From NCBI GenBank assembly GCA_044432945.1, contig JAWXUD010000049.1, forward strand, positions 1 to 7,584: a DNA stretch of 7,584 nucleotides. The letters run 5' to 3'. The notes below the pieces were generated by a model. That model saw only the letters and a list, made by a program, of their open reading frames with translations. It had not been told where the DNA came from and did not search any database. This DNA is from JAWXUD01 sp044432945 (GTDB taxonomy: Bacteria > Cyanobacteriota > Vampirovibrionia > Gastranaerophilales > Gastranaerophilaceae). Shown here piece after piece: positions 4,501 through 7,584 of this stretch (positions are counted from its first letter, which is position 1; each line of letters starts with the position of its first letter). The position numbers and the translations under genes were made by a program.

Positions 4501-6963
4501 TTATTCTCTAAAAGCGATGTCGGTATAGCTTTTTTGTAATTTTATGCGTAAATTATTCATCTGAGTTTCAATAATTTCATCAGTCAAAGTTGTGTTCTCA
4601 TCTTGCATCTTAATCCTAAACGCTAATGATTTATAACCTTTTTCGATGTGTTCGCCTTGATACACATCAAAAACCTCGCTACCTTTGAAAATATTTTGTT
4701 GAATAGCGCCTTTGATAACTTTTTGTAAGTCATCGAAGCTAACATTTTCATTGATTACGAAAGCTAAGTCACGGCGAACTTCAGGGAATTGTGAAAGCTT
4801 TTTGTAACGAATAGTCTGCTCTTTTACGATTGAAATTATTGTATCTAAATCTAGTTCAAATAAAAATGCCTCTTGGTTAAATTTCATTTTATCTTTTAAT
4901 AGTGGGTGGATTTGTCCAAAATATCCAATGCTCGTTAAGTTTTTGCCTAATAAGTTAACACTAGCACTGCGATGAGGGTGTAAATAGTCAACGTTTTCAC
5001 AAACGCTTATTTTAATCCTTTTTTCAACGCCTAGTTCTATAAACAATTGTTCTAAAATTCCTTTTAGCGTATAAAAATCAGTAGTCGCAATACTTTGCCA
5101 TTTTGAATTTTCGATTTCTCCTGTCAAAACACCAGCTAAAACACGAGTTTCTTTCACTCCAGCACTCATTTCATCTGCTGGTTTCTCAACCAAATATTTT
5201 CTGCCGATCTCATAACCCCAAAAAGTTTTTTGTGCGTTATCAAAGTTGTATTTCATACAGTTCAGAACACTTGCTACAAGTGATTGACGAAGCATTGTGC
5301 TTTCTTCGCTAACTGAATTTTGCACTTTTACAGCTTTTTCATCATTATAACTTACCATATATCTATCTAATAACGGTTTGCCGATTAGTGAAGTCGTGAC
5401 AATTTCGTTTAACCCTGCTGATAGCATTAAATTGTGAACTTTTTTCAAAACTTTTTCCTCTAGTGAAATTTCAGGAGTTAAAGTTTTGCTAGGTAGGGTA
5501 GGTTCAATTTTGTCATAACCGTTGATACGTGCGATTTCTTCTATTAAATCAATTTCACGGTACACGTCAGCACTTCTAAAAGTAGGTACTAAGAATTTCG
5601 CAGCACTAGCGTTTCCACCTAGCAATTGAAACCCTAAATTGGTTAAAATATTGATACATTTTTCAGCAGGAATTTCGCAACCCAAAATCCTTTTTATTTG
5701 AGGGTATCTAAGCGTTATTTCAACTGGTTCTTGAGCGTTTGAACCAGCTTCAACTACCCCTTCAATTTTAGCGTCAGCCAATTCTACAAGCAATTGCATA
5801 GCACGCATAAGAGCAGGCTTTATAGCTTCTAAATCAACACCACGTTCAAATCTTGCACAAGCTTCGCTACGATAGCCAACACTTCTTGCACTTTTTCTGT
5901 TAGCAGAAGCCGTGAAGTGTGCTGCTTCAAGAGCAATGTTTTTAGTATTGTCATCAATCTCTGAGTTAGCACCACCAAATACACCAGCAATACAAACGCC
6001 CTCGTTTTTGTTTGCAATTAGAACGCTGTCTGTTGTTAAAGTTCGTTCAACTTCGTCAAGCGTAACAATAGTTTCGCCTTCTGTTGCACGTCTAACGCAA
6101 AGGTATCCGTCAAGTTTGTCTAAATCAAAAGCATGGAAAGGTGTGCCATATTCAAGCATGACATAGTTTGTGATATCAACAACGTTACTAATAGCTCGAA
6201 CGCCTGATGCGATAAGTCTTTTTTGTAACCATTCAGGTGATGGTTTTATGGTTAAATCTTTTAAAATACCTACTGAATAATATTTGCAAACGTCAGCGTC
6301 TTTTATTTCGACTTTGAAGTTATCTGTTGATAAATCATTTGTGCATTGTAGTGGTGAAAATTGAAGTGGTCTGTCAAAGATAGCACTTAATTCACGTGCA
6401 ACACCGATTACAGACATCTGATCGCCTCGATTGGCAGTTGGTGCTGTATGGATTATATAATCTTGTTCAAACCCCAAAACATCTTCAACGTCTTCGCCGA
6501 TTTTTACATCTTTGAAAACTCTGTTAAGGATTAAAATCCCGTCTTCATCTTGATATCCACGCTCAGAAACACCTAATTCATCGGCTGAGCAAAGCATTCC
6601 TTGAGATTCTACTCCACGAATAACGGCAGGGGTAAGGGTGAACATTTCTCCAGATTTGCGATCTAGCACTTGGCTTCCAACGCTTGCGTAAGGTATAATT
6701 TGACCTTCCTCGATATTTTGTGCGCCACAAACAACTGTTTTTGTGCCAGCTCCTGTGTCAACTGTGACTAAATGCAATTTGTCAGAATTTGGGTGGTTCT
6801 CGATTTTTACGATTTTGACAGTTTTTATATTGCTGAATTGAGCTTTAACTTCTTCTGTTGCCTCAACTTCTAACCCGCTCATAGTAAGCTCGTGAGCTAT
6901 CTGCTCAACGCTTATCCCTGATAAATCCACAAACTCGTTTAACCAATTTAGTGATAATTGCAT
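4501..6963 (-). CDS. pheT: Phenylalanine-tRNA ligase beta subunit
   Basis: PheT pairs with PheS in an (alpha-beta)2 enzyme that charges tRNA-Phe; the beta subunit binds the tRNA and edits mischarged Tyr. All domains are present in the 820 residues (E. coli 795). The tRNA-binding OB fold is at about 40-150, with HPNSDKLHLV (57-66), VVCGAQN (77-83) and SQGMLCSADELG (120-131). The B3/B4 editing core is at about 210-390, with SNVVDITNYVMLEYGTPFHA (259-278). The B5 domain is at about 415-485, with REIDLIEEIARINGYDKI (469-486), whose acidic residues bind magnesium in the family. The catalytic-like core contains LHPHRSA (661-667). The FDX-ACB anticodon-binding domain is at about 726-818, with FPEVRRDLAF (726-735) and GYKSLAFRI (776-784). 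ATG at 6963 follows AAGAAGGG (6972-6979). pheS is not adjacent: the gene upstream is a pilin-like protein. Separated pheS and pheT are known in Cyanobacteria, among others. The long structured leader may control it. Confidence 0.98.
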   Translation of the reverse strand: MQLSLNWLNEFVDLSGISVEQIAHELTMSGLEVEATEEVKAQFSNIKTVKIVKIENHPNSDKLHLVTVDTGAGTKTVVCGAQNIEEGQIIPYASVGSQVLDRKSGEMFTLTPAVIRGVESQGMLCSADELGVSERGYQDEDGILILNRVFKDVKIGEDVEDVLGFEQDYIIHTAPTANRGDQMSVIGVARELSAIFDRPLQFSPLQCTNDLSTDNFKVEIKDADVCKYYSVGILKDLTIKPSPEWLQKRLIASGVRAISNVVDITNYVMLEYGTPFHAFDLDKLDGYLCVRRATEGETIVTLDEVERTLTTDSVLIANKNEGVCIAGVFGGANSEIDDNTKNIALEAAHFTASANRKSARSVGYRSEACARFERGVDLEAIKPALMRAMQLLVELADAKIEGVVEAGSNAQEPVEITLRYPQIKRILGCEIPAEKCINILTNLGFQLLGGNASAAKFLVPTFRSADVYREIDLIEEIARINGYDKIEPTLPSKTLTPEISLEEKVLKKVHNLMLSAGLNEIVTTSLIGKPLLDRYMVSYNDEKAVKVQNSVSEESTMLRQSLVASVLNCMKYNFDNAQKTFWGYEIGRKYLVEKPADEMSAGVKETRVLAGVLTGEIENSKWQSIATTDFYTLKGILEQLFIELGVEKRIKISVCENVDYLHPHRSASVNLLGKNLTSIGYFGQIHPLLKDKMKFNQEAFLFELDLDTIISIVKEQTIRYKKLSQFPEVRRDLAFVINENVSFDDLQKVIKGAIQQNIFKGSEVFDVYQGEHIEKGYKSLAFRIKMQDENTTLTDEIIETQMNNLRIKLQKSYTDIAFRE

Positions 6964-6999
6964 TTTATTTTCCCTTCTTGAAATATATTTTTTATTTTG

Positions 7000-7017
7000 T
7001 TGGGTTAAAACCCAACC
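7000..7017. repeat. 18-base perfect palindrome in the pheT leader
   Basis: GTTGGGTTAAAACCCAAC reads the same on both strands (8-bp arms, two-base centre) and is followed by CTACG. Very similar units containing TAGGTTGGGTT and AACCCAACCTA are scattered through many bacterial genomes, including cyanobacterial ones, as small dispersed palindromes. This is from memory. It falls 37 bases before the pheT start, so in the pheT message it would form a short hairpin upstream of the ribosome binding site. Confidence 0.6.
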
Positions 7018-7043
7018 TACGATTTATAAAAAAATCTTATTAC

Positions 7044-7128
7044 AAAAAAAACTTTTATTCAATATTTTGTATAAATCGAGCTAGGATTTTAATCCTAGCT
7101 CGATTTATATTTTAAATTTAAAAGTTTT
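7044..7128 (-). terminator. Long hairpin ending the pilin-like gene, with a T8 run
   Basis: The core is a perfect 19-bp inverted repeat: TATAAATCGAGCTAGGATT (7070-7088) and its complement (7091-7109), with only two bases between. Outside an internal loop (7058-7069 and 7110-7118) a second 10-bp stem joins 7048-7057 (AAAACTTTTA) to 7119-7128 (TAAAAGTTTT), which overlaps the stop codon of the upstream gene. Read on the minus strand, the outer stem ends in eight T residues (A run 7044-7051), so the whole resembles an intrinsic terminator for the pilin-like gene. The core is not directly followed by T, so it may instead be a dispersed palindromic repeat captured as a terminator. Confidence 0.65.
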
Positions 7129-7584
7129 ATCTCACGCAACGAGCAGTTATAGCTGAATATGATTTGAAATTGTCTATATAACTTGAAGCTTCAGTCGCAC
7201 TACCGTCAACCATTATATTAGTCGAACTAAAATATCTATGATACGCAGTAACATCTCCTGATGATTGATTTGACCAATAACGATAAGTACCTACACCACT
7301 ACCCTTAAATGTCATTGATAATTCATTCATTTTTGTCTCATTAAATACAATATCAGATACGCCTGCGGTATCACCAGGTGTGTAATCTAAATCGTATAAA
7401 TACTGTGCCAAATATGCTAACTCTGACAATGTCGGTAATCTTTTGTCTGCATCGTCACATGCTTTCAAAGCACCCGCCCAGTAGTTAGTAGAACAACTTG
7501 TTCCCATATCATAGTTAGTGTCACCTGGATAAACAGCACCTGATTTAAAATCACTATCCCATTCAGATTGTCCATCGCAAGTAT
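7127..7584 (-). CDS. C-terminal part of a secreted, pilin-like protein with lectin-like (DUF1566-type) domain
   Basis: Only the last 151 residues are inside the window. The frame stays open to the right edge, so the Met codon at 7507 is internal and the true start lies beyond 7584. The visible part resembles DUF1566/Lcl and FGE-like C-type-lectin-fold domains: YWAGALKACDDADKRLPTLSEL (35-55, quoted here as YWAGA...RLPTLSEL), where the A...C...RLPT..EL spacing is characteristic; RYWSNQSS (101-108) for the usual YWSS strand; and the ending ITARCVR (145-151) for the usual RCVR. Four Cys (2, 30, 42, 149) could form two disulfides, which fits an extracytoplasmic site. In Gastranaerophilales and relatives such domains often follow a type IV pilin-like N-terminus; the prepilin motif cannot be checked here. 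Composition is rich in Ser, Thr, Tyr, Asp and Gly. The ligand is unknown. Confidence 0.75.
   Translation of the reverse strand, partial: TCDGQSEWDSDFKSGAVYPGDTNYDMGTSCSTNYWAGALKACDDADKRLPTLSELAYLAQYLYDLDYTPGDTAGVSDIVFNETKMNELSMTFKGSGVGTYRYWSNQSSGDVTAYHRYFSSTNIMVDGSATEASSYIDNFKSYSAITARCVR

Noticed and set aside
6964..7126. A T-box riboswitch upstream of pheT
   Set aside because: The gap is short, I see no T-box consensus or specifier-loop layout, and T-boxes are mostly a Gram-positive feature. The structures present are simple palindromes.
7127..7507. A complete 126-residue protein starting at ATG 7507
   Set aside because: The frame stays open upstream to the window edge and continues with similar composition including a Cys. 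No ribosome binding site precedes the ATG, so it is an internal Met.

Overview
The window is AT-rich, densely coded bacterial chromosome. A signal-peptide protein, standard Shine-Dalgarno sites and a divided, housekeeping-rich layout point to a diderm anaerobe. Three things suggest, without proving, a non-photosynthetic Cyanobacteria relative (Melainabacteria/Vampirovibrionia, Gastranaerophilales): pheT is not next to pheS; there is a secreted protein ending in a lectin-like/DUF1566-like domain of the sort often carried by pilin-like proteins; and there is a small acidic coiled-coil protein of a type I loosely associate with that group. This placement is from memory and needs a similarity search.

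Layout. At 117-446 (+) lies one small acidic helical protein of unknown function. A bidirectional terminator at 470-510 separates it from everything else, which is on the minus strand. Read in minus-strand order from the right edge: a 5'-truncated secreted or pilin-like protein (7127-7584); a 160-base gap with a long perfect hairpin and a second 18-base palindrome; pheT (4501-6963); an exported SH3-repeat protein only 24 bases behind it (3826-4476); a gap with a good sigma-70-like promoter (3771-3799); then rplI (3206-3724), a UROD/MetE-like core methyltransferase (2114-3193), a CooC-like ATPase (1359-2117) and folD (526-1362).

The most interesting part is the four-gene run rplI - methyltransferase - CooC-like ATPase - folD. 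The methyltransferase gene starts at TTG 12 bases after rplI. The ATPase starts at a TTG overlapping the methyltransferase stop (TTGA), and folD starts at an ATG overlapping the ATPase stop (ATGA). The last three therefore look translationally coupled and form a candidate one-carbon module: FolD makes or uses methylene/formyl-tetrahydrofolate, the zinc-type core MetE-like enzyme probably transfers a methyl group (perhaps from a corrinoid protein to homocysteine), and the CooC-like ATPase belongs to a family that loads nickel into CO dehydrogenase or activates related metalloenzymes. No CO dehydrogenase, acetyl-CoA synthase or corrinoid protein lies inside the window, so the link is inference.

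No gene-free stretch exceeds 300 bases. I saw no tRNA, rRNA, CRISPR array, insertion sequence or prophage feature.
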